Source of the DNA: a virus
Direction: 5' to 3' (one strand)
IMG/VR virus record: IMGVR_UViG_3300007541_008634
Coordinates: 1 to 33,079 of that record
DNA length: 33,079 bases
Shown here: one piece after another, positions 21,578 to 27,681 of the stretch
Layout of the letters: every line of letters starts with the position of its first letter
Numbering within the stretch: position 1 is the stretch's first letter
Translations under genes and position numbers: made by a program
Notes under the pieces: model-generated
What the model was told of the DNA's origin: nothing
Databases searched by the model: none
Seen by the model: the letters and a program-made list of their open reading frames with translations, nothing else

Positions 21578-21649
21578 TAGGATACCAGAGACTCGAACTC
21601 TGCAATAAGTCGTTATAAGCGACTCTGTGCCACCCGACACATGTATCCC
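21578..21649 (-). tRNA. tRNA-Ile(UAU)
   Basis: Acceptor GGGATAC/GTATCCT, anticodon loop CTTATAA in AGTCG/CGACT, T arm CAGAG/CTCTG, discriminator A. Reads AUA directly; most bacteria use a lysidine-modified CAU instead. The D arm (GTGT/GCAC, six-base loop) is followed by two unpaired bases instead of one. Confidence 0.87.
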
Positions 21650-21658
21650 ATATGAAGT

Positions 21659-21686
21659 AATATAACTTATTCTGAGTCAATGTCAA
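21659..21686 (-). promoter_or_regulatory. Sigma70-type promoter before tRNA-Ile
   Basis: Minus strand TTGACA (21681-21686), 16-base spacer, TATATT (21659-21664), about ten bases before the tRNA. The -35 lies in the last codons of the upstream gene. Confidence 0.65.
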
Positions 21687-21942
21687 TTGGGGTTTCAGAA
21701 GTTTTGATAGGAATTTTACTCTTTTTATTATTTACATGTCCATTTTCATTTTTAATAAAATAATTTGATTTTTGTCTATCATGATCATGACCCAATCTAA
21801 AATTGATATTTTCAACATTCAATTCTTGAAGTCTTTTTACAGAAATTTGATTATCAAAACAAAAAGTTATAATATTTCTAGCAATATCGAGTGCTTCTTT
21901 TTCATCACCTGAAATAGGAATGTCAATATGTAATCTAAACAT
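21667..21942 (-). CDS. Hypothetical phage protein (91 aa)
   Basis: Begins MFRLHIDIPISGDEKEAL, then ARNIITFCFDNQ, a beta-alpha start reminiscent of small proteins in T4-like phages. The C-terminal third is polar (NNKKSKIPIKTSE). ATG at 21942 directly follows the deaminase-like gene. The last codons double as the -35 of the tRNA-Ile promoter. Unknown function. Confidence 0.65.
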   Translation of the reverse strand: MFRLHIDIPISGDEKEALDIARNIITFCFDNQISVKRLQELNVENINFRLGHDHDRQKSNYFIKNENGHVNNKKSKIPIKTSETPIDIDSE

Positions 21943-22314
21943 TTAATACTCCAATTTTACAACACCTTCATCGGTTGTATAATAGATTTCTTGAAAAACT
22001 TCTTTGCACCACGGAGTGCAATGTTCGCATGGCTTTGACATACGAAGTTCACCAAACTTATTATATCTAACATTTACAAGAGTCAACTTCTTATTTCTAA
22101 GATTATATGGAATTTTTCTAAAAGCATCAAGTTCTGAATGCATTTCATTAAATTGATATCCATATTCTTTTGCAAGAGGATGTGTCTTAAAAACATTTCT
22201 ACCAACAGAAATTACACGATTTTTATAAAGAACAAAAGAAACATGCTTTTTCTGACGATTCATTTCCAAACAAATTGGATATGCATCAGAAACAATAGAC
22301 TCAAGAATGCTCAT
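21943..22314 (-). CDS. Cytidine/dCMP deaminase-fold protein
   Basis: 123 residues from ATG at 22314, which has AAGGAG six bases upstream; a longer in-frame start would run into tRNA-Arg. Zinc-deaminase motifs: MHSELDAF (His59 ligand and catalytic Glu61) and SKPCEHCTPW (Cys96, Cys99). The spacing and the PCxxC element are typical of cytidine, dCMP and related deaminases. In T4-like phages dCMP deaminase feeds dTTP synthesis; this protein is shorter than T4 Cd (about 190 residues), so substrate (free nucleotide, base or tRNA) is open. Confidence 0.78.
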   Translation of the reverse strand: MSILESIVSDAYPICLEMNRQKKHVSFVLYKNRVISVGRNVFKTHPLAKEYGYQFNEMHSELDAFRKIPYNLRNKKLTLVNVRYNKFGELRMSKPCEHCTPWCKEVFQEIYYTTDEGVVKLEY

Positions 22315-22329
22315 TATAAACTCCTTAAA

Positions 22330-22403
22330 CGCGCTTGGCAAGATTCGAACCTGCGACCTGATGCTTAGAAGGCATCTGCTCTATCCAACTGAGCTACAAG
22401 CGC
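22330..22403 (-). tRNA. tRNA-Arg(UCU)
   Basis: Acceptor GCGCTTG/CAAGCGC, D stem GCTC/GAGC, anticodon loop CTTCTAA in GATGC/GCATC, T loop TTCGAAT, discriminator G. Reads AGA/AGG. Confidence 0.94.
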
Positions 22404-22409
22404 AACGCC

Positions 22410-22721
22410 TTACTCAACCAAAGTTAACTTTGGTGCTGCCACAGATTTATCTGGAATAATCAATCCACTACCAAAGTTTTCATTATAATTATTTGCCAAT
22501 TCTGGTTGTGGTGTCAAGACAAAAACCACACGCTCCTTACTGATTGTAACTCCTGTTTGATCTACAGTAGTATAAGGCATCCAAGGTGCTAATGCAAGTT
22601 CTCCTTTACCAACTGGAACAATAATTGCTGGATTTTTAATTGAATATACATTTTCAATTAATTCTACCTTTGCGACTATTTGTTCTCCGCTTACCAGTCC
22701 TATTAGTTGTACATTGCTCAT
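22410..22721 (-). CDS. Small beta-rich phage protein (LSm/SH3-barrel-like?)
   Basis: 103 residues from ATG at 22721 (AAGGAAA nine bases upstream). It begins VQLIGLVSGEQIVAKVEL, continues NPAIIVPVGKGELALAP and ERVVFVLTPQPELANNY. Alternating strands with G-E pairs resemble Sm/SH3-type small barrels reported for T4-like marine phage proteins of this opening; I cannot confirm the fold. Its first 68 bases overlap the preceding small gene in another frame. Confidence 0.65.
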   Translation of the reverse strand: MSNVQLIGLVSGEQIVAKVELIENVYSIKNPAIIVPVGKGELALAPWMPYTTVDQTGVTISKERVVFVLTPQPELANNYNENFGSGLIIPDKSVAAPKLTLVE

Positions 22722-22833
22722 TTTTTGTATTTCCTTTCTTTTTACCAAAAATAGCATCCCAATTCTTTGAATATTGTTCCCAATCTACGGGTCTATATGT
22801 ATCACCTTTTCCTGCAGAATGTTTACCGCCCAT
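22654..22833 (-). CDS. Conserved small phage protein (MGGKHSAGKGDTYRPVD type, 59 aa)
   Basis: Read from ATG at 22833 to TGA at 22654. It opens MGGKHSAGKGDTYRPVD then YSKNWDAIFGKKKG, a pattern I recognise from small unstudied proteins in many large phages, which usually end soon after FGKK. Here the frame goes on for about 28 basic, low-complexity residues that overlap the next gene by 68 bases in another frame. AGGATAAAG before the ATG is a weak ribosome site, and the start overlaps the previous gene's stop. Confidence 0.75.
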   Translation of the reverse strand: MGGKHSAGKGDTYRPVDWEQYSKNWDAIFGKKKGNTKNEQCTTNRTGKRRTNSRKGRIN

Positions 22834-23449
22834 CTTTATCCTCTTTTAAATCATAATAATAATTATCATCTTCTCCTTCAATAATCCATCTATCGCTTGT
22901 TCCTTCGCATCTAAAACTTTTATCATCAACTTTATAATCTGGATTTTGTGGAAATGGTTTTGTAACAAAAGACATATGTTTCCAATATATTCTATTATTT
23001 GGCTGTAAAGCGTAACAACCATTATCCAATTCAATCATATGTAAACATTTGTATTGTGTTGGTTCATCACTATATGAATTATCATACCAATCAAATGTCA
23101 TCATATAATTACCCCAAAGTTCTTTTTTATCTTTTAAAATTATTTTTGTTCTTGCACCTTTTAAATAATCATAAACAATATTTGTACAATTTATAGAAAA
23201 ACAATCCCATAATTGTAAATAATCTAATTGAATATTTGGAGCATTTTCTTTATGACATAGCATATGAATTGGAACTCTACTTCTAACCAACCCATCATCA
23301 GTCATTATATGAAAAAGTAACGCCCTATCTGGATTAGATTGTGCTCCAAATACAGTAACTTTTACAAGTTCACCAACATGGGTTTTGTGTTGATACATTT
23401 GTTCTTTTCTCATGTAACAATAAAAATGTGGAACATTAATATTTAACAT
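22823..23449 (-). CDS. Hypothetical phage protein (208 aa)
   Basis: Begins LNINVPHFYCYMRKEQM, then GELVKVTVFGAQS, and later TKIILKDKKELWGNYMMTFDW, RWIIEGEDDNYYYDLKED. Rich in aromatic residues and acidic at the end. Similar openings occur in unstudied T4-like marine phage proteins, but I know no function. Its stop overlaps the next gene's start by about 11 bases; tRNA-Thr begins four bases upstream of ATG, so the message leader holds only a processed tRNA 3' end. Confidence 0.7.
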   Translation of the reverse strand: MLNINVPHFYCYMRKEQMYQHKTHVGELVKVTVFGAQSNPDRALLFHIMTDDGLVRSRVPIHMLCHKENAPNIQLDYLQLWDCFSINCTNIVYDYLKGARTKIILKDKKELWGNYMMTFDWYDNSYSDEPTQYKCLHMIELDNGCYALQPNNRIYWKHMSFVTKPFPQNPDYKVDDKSFRCEGTSDRWIIEGEDDNYYYDLKEDKDGR

Positions 23450-23453
23450 ACAA

Positions 23454-23525
23454 AGCCATCTATCGGATTCGAACCGATGACCTGTACTTTACAAAAGTAC
23501 TGCACTACCACTGTGCTAAGATGGC
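23454..23525 (-). tRNA. tRNA-Thr(UGU)
   Basis: Acceptor GCCATCT/AGATGGC, D stem GCAC/GTGC, anticodon loop TTTGTAA in GTACT/AGTAC, T loop TTCGAAT. Discriminator T. Confidence 0.93.
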
Positions 23526-23527
23526 AA

Positions 23528-23600
23528 CTCCCGAAACTGGGATCGAACCAGTGACATCAAAGTTAACAGCTTTGCGCTCTACCTGCTGAGCTATTCGGGA
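23528..23600 (-). tRNA. tRNA-Asn(GUU)
   Basis: Acceptor TCCCGAA/TTCGGGA, D stem GCTC/GAGC, anticodon loop CTGTTAA in CAAAG/CTTTG, T loop TTCGATC, discriminator G. Confidence 0.94.
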
Positions 23601-23604
23601 ATAA

Positions 23605-23675
23605 TTCCTTTGCTTGGACTCGAACCAAGAAAAGAAGAACCAAAATCTTCTGTGATACCATTTCACCACAAAGGA
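23605..23675 (-). tRNA. tRNA-Gln(UUG)
   Basis: Acceptor TCCTTTG/CAAAGGA, D stem GTGA/TCAC, anticodon loop TTTTGGT in GAAGA/TCTTC, T loop TTCGAGT, discriminator A. Starts two bases after the PurA stop. Confidence 0.92.
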
Positions 23676-23676
23676 A

Positions 23677-24669
23677 TCAAATACTTTCCTTATCACCAGA
23701 GAAAGTAATTTCATGTAAATCACTACCATCGCTAAACATCAAAGTATCTTGAACATAAGCAGACATCATAACAAAACTTGTAAAATTTTGCAATTCATTT
23801 TTATGAATTACTTTAAATTCTCCAACCTTCTTAAGAACATCACACTTATTTATGATGAGTTCAGTGCATCCAGAAAGTTGAATGGACTTCTTCAACTTAT
23901 CAAGATTCAACCAATTCACTAATCGTTTACGACCCGTAGTAGAACCAAATTCTTGACCCTCCTCAATAATTCGATTCAGTACGGGATCATTCCACAATGT
24001 TTCAGGAAAAAGTGGATCTTTACCACTCTTTGTATCATATGCTTTTGCAACACCGATCAATCTACGAATTTTTTTTGGTGAAAATCCAAGAGAGCACGAA
24101 GCATACGGCATCGTTGTACTACTAGTAACGAATGGATAATCACCATGATCAATATCAAGCCATACACTTTGTGCTCCTTCGCAAAGAATTTTTCCTTCTA
24201 ACTTACCATCCCACAACCATTCTGAGATAAAGTATTCCTTTGCTCTCCTGCCTCTACGCAACATCTTATCTGAATAGCAAGGAGCAATTCCTTGAGAAGT
24301 TGTTCCCAAGTGACCAAGATTCTTCTTATCCCATTCTATATGTTCTTCGGTAATAATATGTGCGTTTGGATGAATCTTGATAAGAGAAGTATCAAATCCT
24401 GCTGCACGAAGTCCACGAATCTCTTCAAAGAATTTATCCGTGTTGATTACACATCCCGGTCCAATTACACACTTCTTTCCAGCAAAGATACCGGATGGAA
24501 TAATATGAGTTTTGAATTTTTGTCCATTTACATAAACGGTGTGACCAGCATTTGGTCCACCGTTCCAACGACAAACATAATCATATTTTGGAGCAAGAGC
24601 ATTAGAAATCTTTCCCTTGCCTTCATCGCCCCATGCTAAACCATAGATTACATCTACATAATCAATCAT
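23677..24669 (-). CDS. purA: Adenylosuccinate synthetase, short (archaeal/phage-type)
   Basis: Joins IMP (or a related purine monophosphate) to aspartate with GTP, the first step from IMP to AMP. 330 residues versus about 430 in bacteria, close to the short archaeal and phage forms. Motifs: WGDEGKGK with catalytic Asp15, GGPNAGHT (37-44), TTSQGIAP and RRGRR, CEGAQSVWLDIDHG (163-176) then VTSS, AYDTKSG, FGSTTGRKR, and NKCD (guanine contact). PurZ enzymes of diaminopurine phages are reported to lack the first Asp; here it is kept, favouring PurA-like activity, though PurZ0-type dGMP use cannot be excluded. GMP reductase is encoded one gene upstream on the same strand. Confidence 0.92.
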   Translation of the reverse strand: MIDYVDVIYGLAWGDEGKGKISNALAPKYDYVCRWNGGPNAGHTVYVNGQKFKTHIIPSGIFAGKKCVIGPGCVINTDKFFEEIRGLRAAGFDTSLIKIHPNAHIITEEHIEWDKKNLGHLGTTSQGIAPCYSDKMLRRGRRAKEYFISEWLWDGKLEGKILCEGAQSVWLDIDHGDYPFVTSSTTMPYASCSLGFSPKKIRRLIGVAKAYDTKSGKDPLFPETLWNDPVLNRIIEEGQEFGSTTGRKRLVNWLNLDKLKKSIQLSGCTELIINKCDVLKKVGEFKVIHKNELQNFTSFVMMSAYVQDTLMFSDGSDLHEITFSGDKESI

Positions 24670-24871
24670 TTAAACCCAACTCCTCATCAAGTTGTGCGAG
24701 TCTATCCATTGCTGCTCGGGATTCTTCCATCTGCTTAAGTTTTATCTTATTAGCGATTTGCATCAGTCGTTCGCCTTCTGGAAGAAAGTGACCATCAATC
24801 ATATAATCATTCTGTGCAAGATATATCAGAAAGGTATGATCATTCAGTTCATTATAAGGGTTATCAACCAT
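24662..24871 (-). CDS. Small acidic helical protein (69 aa)
   Basis: ATG at 24871 with GGAGG eight bases upstream. Begins MVDNPYNELNDHTFLIYLA, then a helix KIKLKQMEESRAAMDRLAQL. Overlaps the PurA start by eight bases, so PurA translation is probably coupled to it. No motif recognised. Confidence 0.7.
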   Translation of the reverse strand: MVDNPYNELNDHTFLIYLAQNDYMIDGHFLPEGERLMQIANKIKLKQMEESRAAMDRLAQLDEELGLND

Positions 24872-24889
24872 TTGTATCCTCCAATAAAG

Positions 24890-24962
24890 TGCCCCCTGTA
24901 GGGATCGAACCTACGACCTATTGATTAAAAGTCAACTGCTCTACCAACTGAGCTAAGAGGGC
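24890..24962 (-). tRNA. tRNA-Lys(UUU)
   Basis: Acceptor GCCCTCT/AGGGGGC, D stem GCTC/GAGC, anticodon loop CTTTTAA in GTTGA/TCAAT, T loop TTCGATC, discriminator A. Follows the structured RNA at 24978-25137 by 15 bases. Confidence 0.94.
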
Positions 24963-24977
24963 ATAAAAGACGGTTTT

Positions 24978-25137
24978 GGTTGTATCCGGTAACTACTGCC
25001 TTACGGGCATTCGTCACCTTCGTATCAGGAACCGTAAACCAACCAGTGAAACGGTTTTGTAGTCGAGAGACTGCAGCGGTTTTCCGTAAACCATTTCTGT
25101 CTCGCTCGGATCTGCTTTCGGTGCATACCGACAAACC
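24978..25137 (-). ncRNA. Structured RNA of unknown family upstream of tRNA-Lys
   Basis: A 160-base stretch without a believable protein, markedly less AT-rich than its surroundings. On the minus strand it folds as a closed multibranch: outer GGTTTGT/ACAACC and ATCCG (25107-25111)/CGGAT (24984-24988), a hairpin TCGGT-ATGC-ACCGA, a long arm CGAGCGAGAC/GTCTCTCG capped by GGTTT/AAACC, and a second arm ACTAC/GTAGT holding AACCGT/ACGGTT and TGCC-CGTAA-GGCA. The pairs span from one end to the other. The strand is chosen because all neighbours and the promoter at 25248-25288 point this way. It contains GACAGAA but does not match RNase P RNA order. Function unknown. Confidence 0.6.
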
Positions 25138-25173
25138 TTATTTAATAATATACTATAAACAATAAAAGTAATT

Positions 25174-25212
25174 TTAATGTAACCACATAATATTATTATT
25201 AAGGTGCTTCAT
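25174..25212 (-). CDS. Possible 12-residue leader peptide MKHLNNNIMWLH
   Basis: ATG at 25212 has AAAGGAAA eight bases upstream and follows a promoter region, ending at TAA 25174 just before the structured RNA. Too short to judge from sequence alone. It could be a leader whose translation affects the RNA downstream. The rest of 25138-25333 is AT-rich and otherwise empty apart from the promoter. Confidence 0.35.
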   Translation of the reverse strand: MKHLNNNIMWLH

Positions 25213-25247
25213 AGTGTGTTTCCTTTATTATTTTCTCCAACTCGTAT

Positions 25248-25288
25248 AGTATACGACTTTTATCGGACTCCACAAGAAAAAATGTCAA
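25248..25288 (-). promoter_or_regulatory. Sigma70-type promoter region for structured RNA/tRNA-Lys unit
   Basis: Two overlapping candidates on the minus strand: TTGACA (25283-25288), 18 bases, GATAAA (25259-25264); and TTGTGG (25270-25275), 16 bases, TATACT (25248-25253). The second -10 lies in an inverted repeat CGTATA-G-TATACG (25243-25255), which could be an operator. Confidence 0.55.
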
Positions 25289-25333
25289 GTTTTGTAAGAT
25301 TTTTTTGAGGAGTCAAATGCAAATATTCAAATT

Positions 25334-26395
25334 TCATTTTTCTTGAAATATGTTATTTAACTGACGATTAACACGAATAAAAGTTGTACATTTCGGCAAA
25401 TCCTTAAGTCTTGCCGCGCCGACATATGTGCAAGCAGAACGAACACCACCAAGAATTTGTTGTATAATATTTGAAACTGGTCCAGTCTTTTTAACAAATA
25501 CCTTCTTACCTTCTGCTGCACGATAGGTAGCAACACCACCAGAATGCTTTTCCATTGCAGTAGCAGAAGACATACCATAAAACTCTTTACCGTTCTCCGT
25601 TTCTTCTCCTGCTGCTTCATCTGTTCCTGCAAACATACCACCAATCATAACGAAGTCTGCACCTGCCCCAAATGCCTTGGCTACATCTCCTGGACATGTA
25701 CAACCACCATCAGACAAAACATAACCACCAAGACCATGTGCTGCATCTGCACACTCCATGATGCAAGAGAGTTGTGGATAACCAACACCCGCCACTTTAC
25801 GAGTTGTGCAAACTGAACCCGGACCAATTCCTGCCTTAATAATGTTTGCACCAGCAAGAATTAATGCTTCTGTCATTTCACGAGTAACAACATTACCTGC
25901 AATGATAACATGATTTGGAAATAAACCACGAATTGTTTTAACATAATTTACAAATTTTTCTGTATATCCATTTGCAACATCAAGACAAATAAAACGAATA
26001 TGTTTATGTGTATTTAATATCTTTTCTGCTTTTTGAATTTCTGTTAATGTGGAAGAATCACTACCCATGCCCATAGTGTAAATAATACCACAATAAGGAT
26101 TTGAATATTGACGAAGCCAACCACTTACATTTTTATCCCAATCTTCATCTGAGTAGTATTTGTGTATTGCACACATTGCATCATATTCCGAAAGAGATGA
26201 TGCCATTTCAAATGTTCCAACCGTATCCATATTTGCTGCAACGATTGGTACACCAGACCAAACAAAATCACCAGCCGGTAATTTAAATTTAAATGTGCGT
26301 CGAACTTCTACTTTGCTTCGACTGGCCAGATTGCTACGCTTTGGGCGAATTAGAACATCAGCAAAATCAAGTTTTACATCATCTTCAATCTTCAC
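25334..26395 (-). CDS. guaC: GMP reductase
   Basis: Reduces GMP to IMP with NADPH, releasing ammonia. 353 residues, the normal length (E. coli 347), and close to E. coli GuaC along its whole length: [64 protein letters not shown] with catalytic Cys196, [26 protein letters not shown], and [12 protein letters not shown]. It lacks the CBS domains of IMP dehydrogenase. The start is GTG at 26395 with AAAGGAAA nine bases upstream. With PurA (23677-24669) it would send GMP to AMP through IMP and adenylosuccinate. The gene looks less AT-rich than the sugar island. Confidence 0.96.
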   Translation of the reverse strand: MKIEDDVKLDFADVLIRPKRSNLASRSKVEVRRTFKFKLPAGDFVWSGVPIVAANMDTVGTFEMASSLSEYDAMCAIHKYYSDEDWDKNVSGWLRQYSNPYCGIIYTMGMGSDSSTLTEIQKAEKILNTHKHIRFICLDVANGYTEKFVNYVKTIRGLFPNHVIIAGNVVTREMTEALILAGANIIKAGIGPGSVCTTRKVAGVGYPQLSCIMECADAAHGLGGYVLSDGGCTCPGDVAKAFGAGADFVMIGGMFAGTDEAAGEETENGKEFYGMSSATAMEKHSGGVATYRAAEGKKVFVKKTGPVSNIIQQILGGVRSACTYVGAARLKDLPKCTTFIRVNRQLNNIFQEK

Positions 26396-26407
26396 TTTAG
26401 TTTCCTT

Positions 26408-26581
26408 TCACTTTTCTTCTATTCGTTCATCCAAATTCATTGGAAGAATATTTCGAAGTTGTTTCATTAATTTAGCCAGATCTTTTGAACTCATTTTATC
26501 TTTTAGGTACTTTTCGTATCCTATCACACATGATTCTGCTACATCGATTAAATCTTGAACCCATGTGTCTCTGTGTTCCAT
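26408..26581 (-). CDS. Small helical protein (57 aa)
   Basis: Read from ATG at 26581 (GGAG six bases upstream) to TGA at 26408. MEHRDTWVQDLIDVAESC, then MSSKDLAKLMKQLRNILP and a charged end DERIEEK. Amphipathic helices throughout. It starts one base beyond the stop of the next gene and ends 12 bases before guaC, so it belongs to the same operon. No known family. Confidence 0.7.
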   Translation of the reverse strand: MEHRDTWVQDLIDVAESCVIGYEKYLKDKMSSKDLAKLMKQLRNILPMNLDERIEEK

Positions 26582-26854
26582 CTATGCTCCATCTTCTTGT
26601 TGGTGCGATTCATAATTATCACCATAATTTATGGAGTCGATCACTTCTCTTGTATCTATTTCATTTAATATTTCAGTGAGAAGATTTCTGATCGAAAGTA
26701 TTTCATGATAATTATAACCATCAACAATTTCATCCACATCAAAATTAAAAAAGGAAGCAAGATATTTTTTACTATCAGGATCTTTAAAAAGTTGAATAGT
26801 TGGACTCGAACCATCACTAAAACGAATGTTTTGAATTACAAAAATATTATTCAT
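26582..26854 (-). CDS. Hypothetical protein (90 aa)
   Basis: I place the start at ATG 26854 (MNNIFVIQNIRF), nine bases after GAGG; an ATG two codons earlier would be too close to it. Beta-rich start then NFDVDEIVDGYNYHEIL and an acidic C-terminus ESHQQEDGA. Overlaps the upstream gene by eight bases. Function unknown. Confidence 0.65.
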   Translation of the reverse strand: MNNIFVIQNIRFSDGSSPTIQLFKDPDSKKYLASFFNFDVDEIVDGYNYHEILSIRNLLTEILNEIDTREVIDSINYGDNYESHQQEDGA

Positions 26855-27161
26855 AATCATTTTCCTCTTCAAATTTTTTATTCAAAAGTCCTTCAATTAA
26901 TTTTTCTATAACATTCATAAATTCATCATGCATACTTAATCCACCAACCGATTCAACTGTTTCTAATTGCATTATTGCAGTAACAACACCCGACATATCT
27001 ATTGATTGTGTGATATTTAAATCAAGATAACCATACTCCAACAATTTACTAGGAGAATTTGCTTTTGCAAGAACAATGTTGGATTTAGTTATTGGATTGT
27101 GTCCCAATAAAACATAATTTCCATCTTTTAAATAATCTATTGTGTATTGACTTTGTATCAT
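26847..27161 (-). CDS. Hypothetical protein (104 aa)
   Basis: Begins IQSQYTIDYLKDGNYVLLG, then LAKANSPSKLLEYGYLDLN and a helical, acidic end VIEKLIEGLLNKKFEEE. The opening resembles small T4-like phage proteins with a short beta-hairpin, but no family is assigned. Overlaps the SET gene stop by four bases. Confidence 0.65.
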   Translation of the reverse strand: MIQSQYTIDYLKDGNYVLLGHNPITKSNIVLAKANSPSKLLEYGYLDLNITQSIDMSGVVTAIMQLETVESVGGLSMHDEFMNVIEKLIEGLLNKKFEEENDYE

Positions 27162-27670
27162 TTGATTTTATTATAATTTAAAAACAATTCCTCTCCAACA
27201 AGAATTGTTTTTGATGCTCTAAATAAAGCAGTTTGTTCTTCCCAATTTATTTCAACAGAAACATTTTCATCGTCAGAGTGATTATATAAAGAACCATAAC
27301 CAAGTGGAATATAAGCAACAAATCCATGCTCTTTACAATCTTTACAATTACAAGAAATATTTAACCAAATATATTGTTTAATAACAGGATCACTTTGATA
27401 TTTTACACGCCAGCCTAATTGTAAAAGTGGACAGATTTCTATAATTTCATCAACTAAAATATCTTTACTTGCAAAAACTCCCTGATTGTGTAATTTAGAC
27501 TCTTTAATTTCTATTTTAGTTGGAGTTACTACTTCTCCTCTGTTATTCCGTTTTGTTTTTACAATTTTTTGTTGAATTGGTTTTTCAGTGTCAGCAGGTT
27601 TGACATCAGGAACAACTGGATTATTTTTTAAATAAGTTTCAAAGTCTATATCACTAACAGATTCAGACAT
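27158..27670 (-). CDS. SET-domain protein lysine methyltransferase
   Basis: 170 residues: a polar 50-residue N-terminal extension and a compact SET domain. Motifs: HNQGVFASKDILVDEII (61-77) for SET motif I, a Cys patch CNCKDC, GYGSLYNHSDDENV (124-137) with the NHS AdoMet-binding signature, and GEELFLNY (159-166) with the active-site Tyr. It would transfer methyl groups to lysine of a protein substrate. A pre-SET or post-SET zinc domain is absent, as in the small viral SET enzymes. Substrate unknown; candidates are host nucleoid or polymerase proteins, or the phage's own lysine-rich internal proteins. ATG at 27670 with GGAG nearby; 11 bases from the lysozyme-domain gene. Confidence 0.88.
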   Translation of the reverse strand: MSESVSDIDFETYLKNNPVVPDVKPADTEKPIQQKIVKTKRNNRGEVVTPTKIEIKESKLHNQGVFASKDILVDEIIEICPLLQLGWRVKYQSDPVIKQYIWLNISCNCKDCKEHGFVAYIPLGYGSLYNHSDDENVSVEINWEEQTALFRASKTILVGEELFLNYNKIK

Positions 27671-27681
27671 AATAATCTCCT

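Noticed and set aside
21014-21640. Longer N-terminus for the RNA methyltransferase (start at 21640)
   Set aside because: The extra 22 codons translate tRNA-Ile; the family motif spacing starts from the ATG at 21574.
23677-24669. Definite PurZ (diaminopurine DNA) call
   Set aside because: The Asp in WGDEGKGK is kept and no DatZ, MazZ or special polymerase is in the window, so only the PurA call is made and the alternative is listed as a finding.
24978-25137. RNase P RNA
   Set aside because: The GACAGAA element lies near the 5' part, and the conserved GAGGAAAGTCC region and overall length are missing.
26160-26558. 132-codon plus frame opposite guaC and the next gene
   Set aside because: GuaC is unambiguous on the minus strand; the plus frame has no recognisable features.
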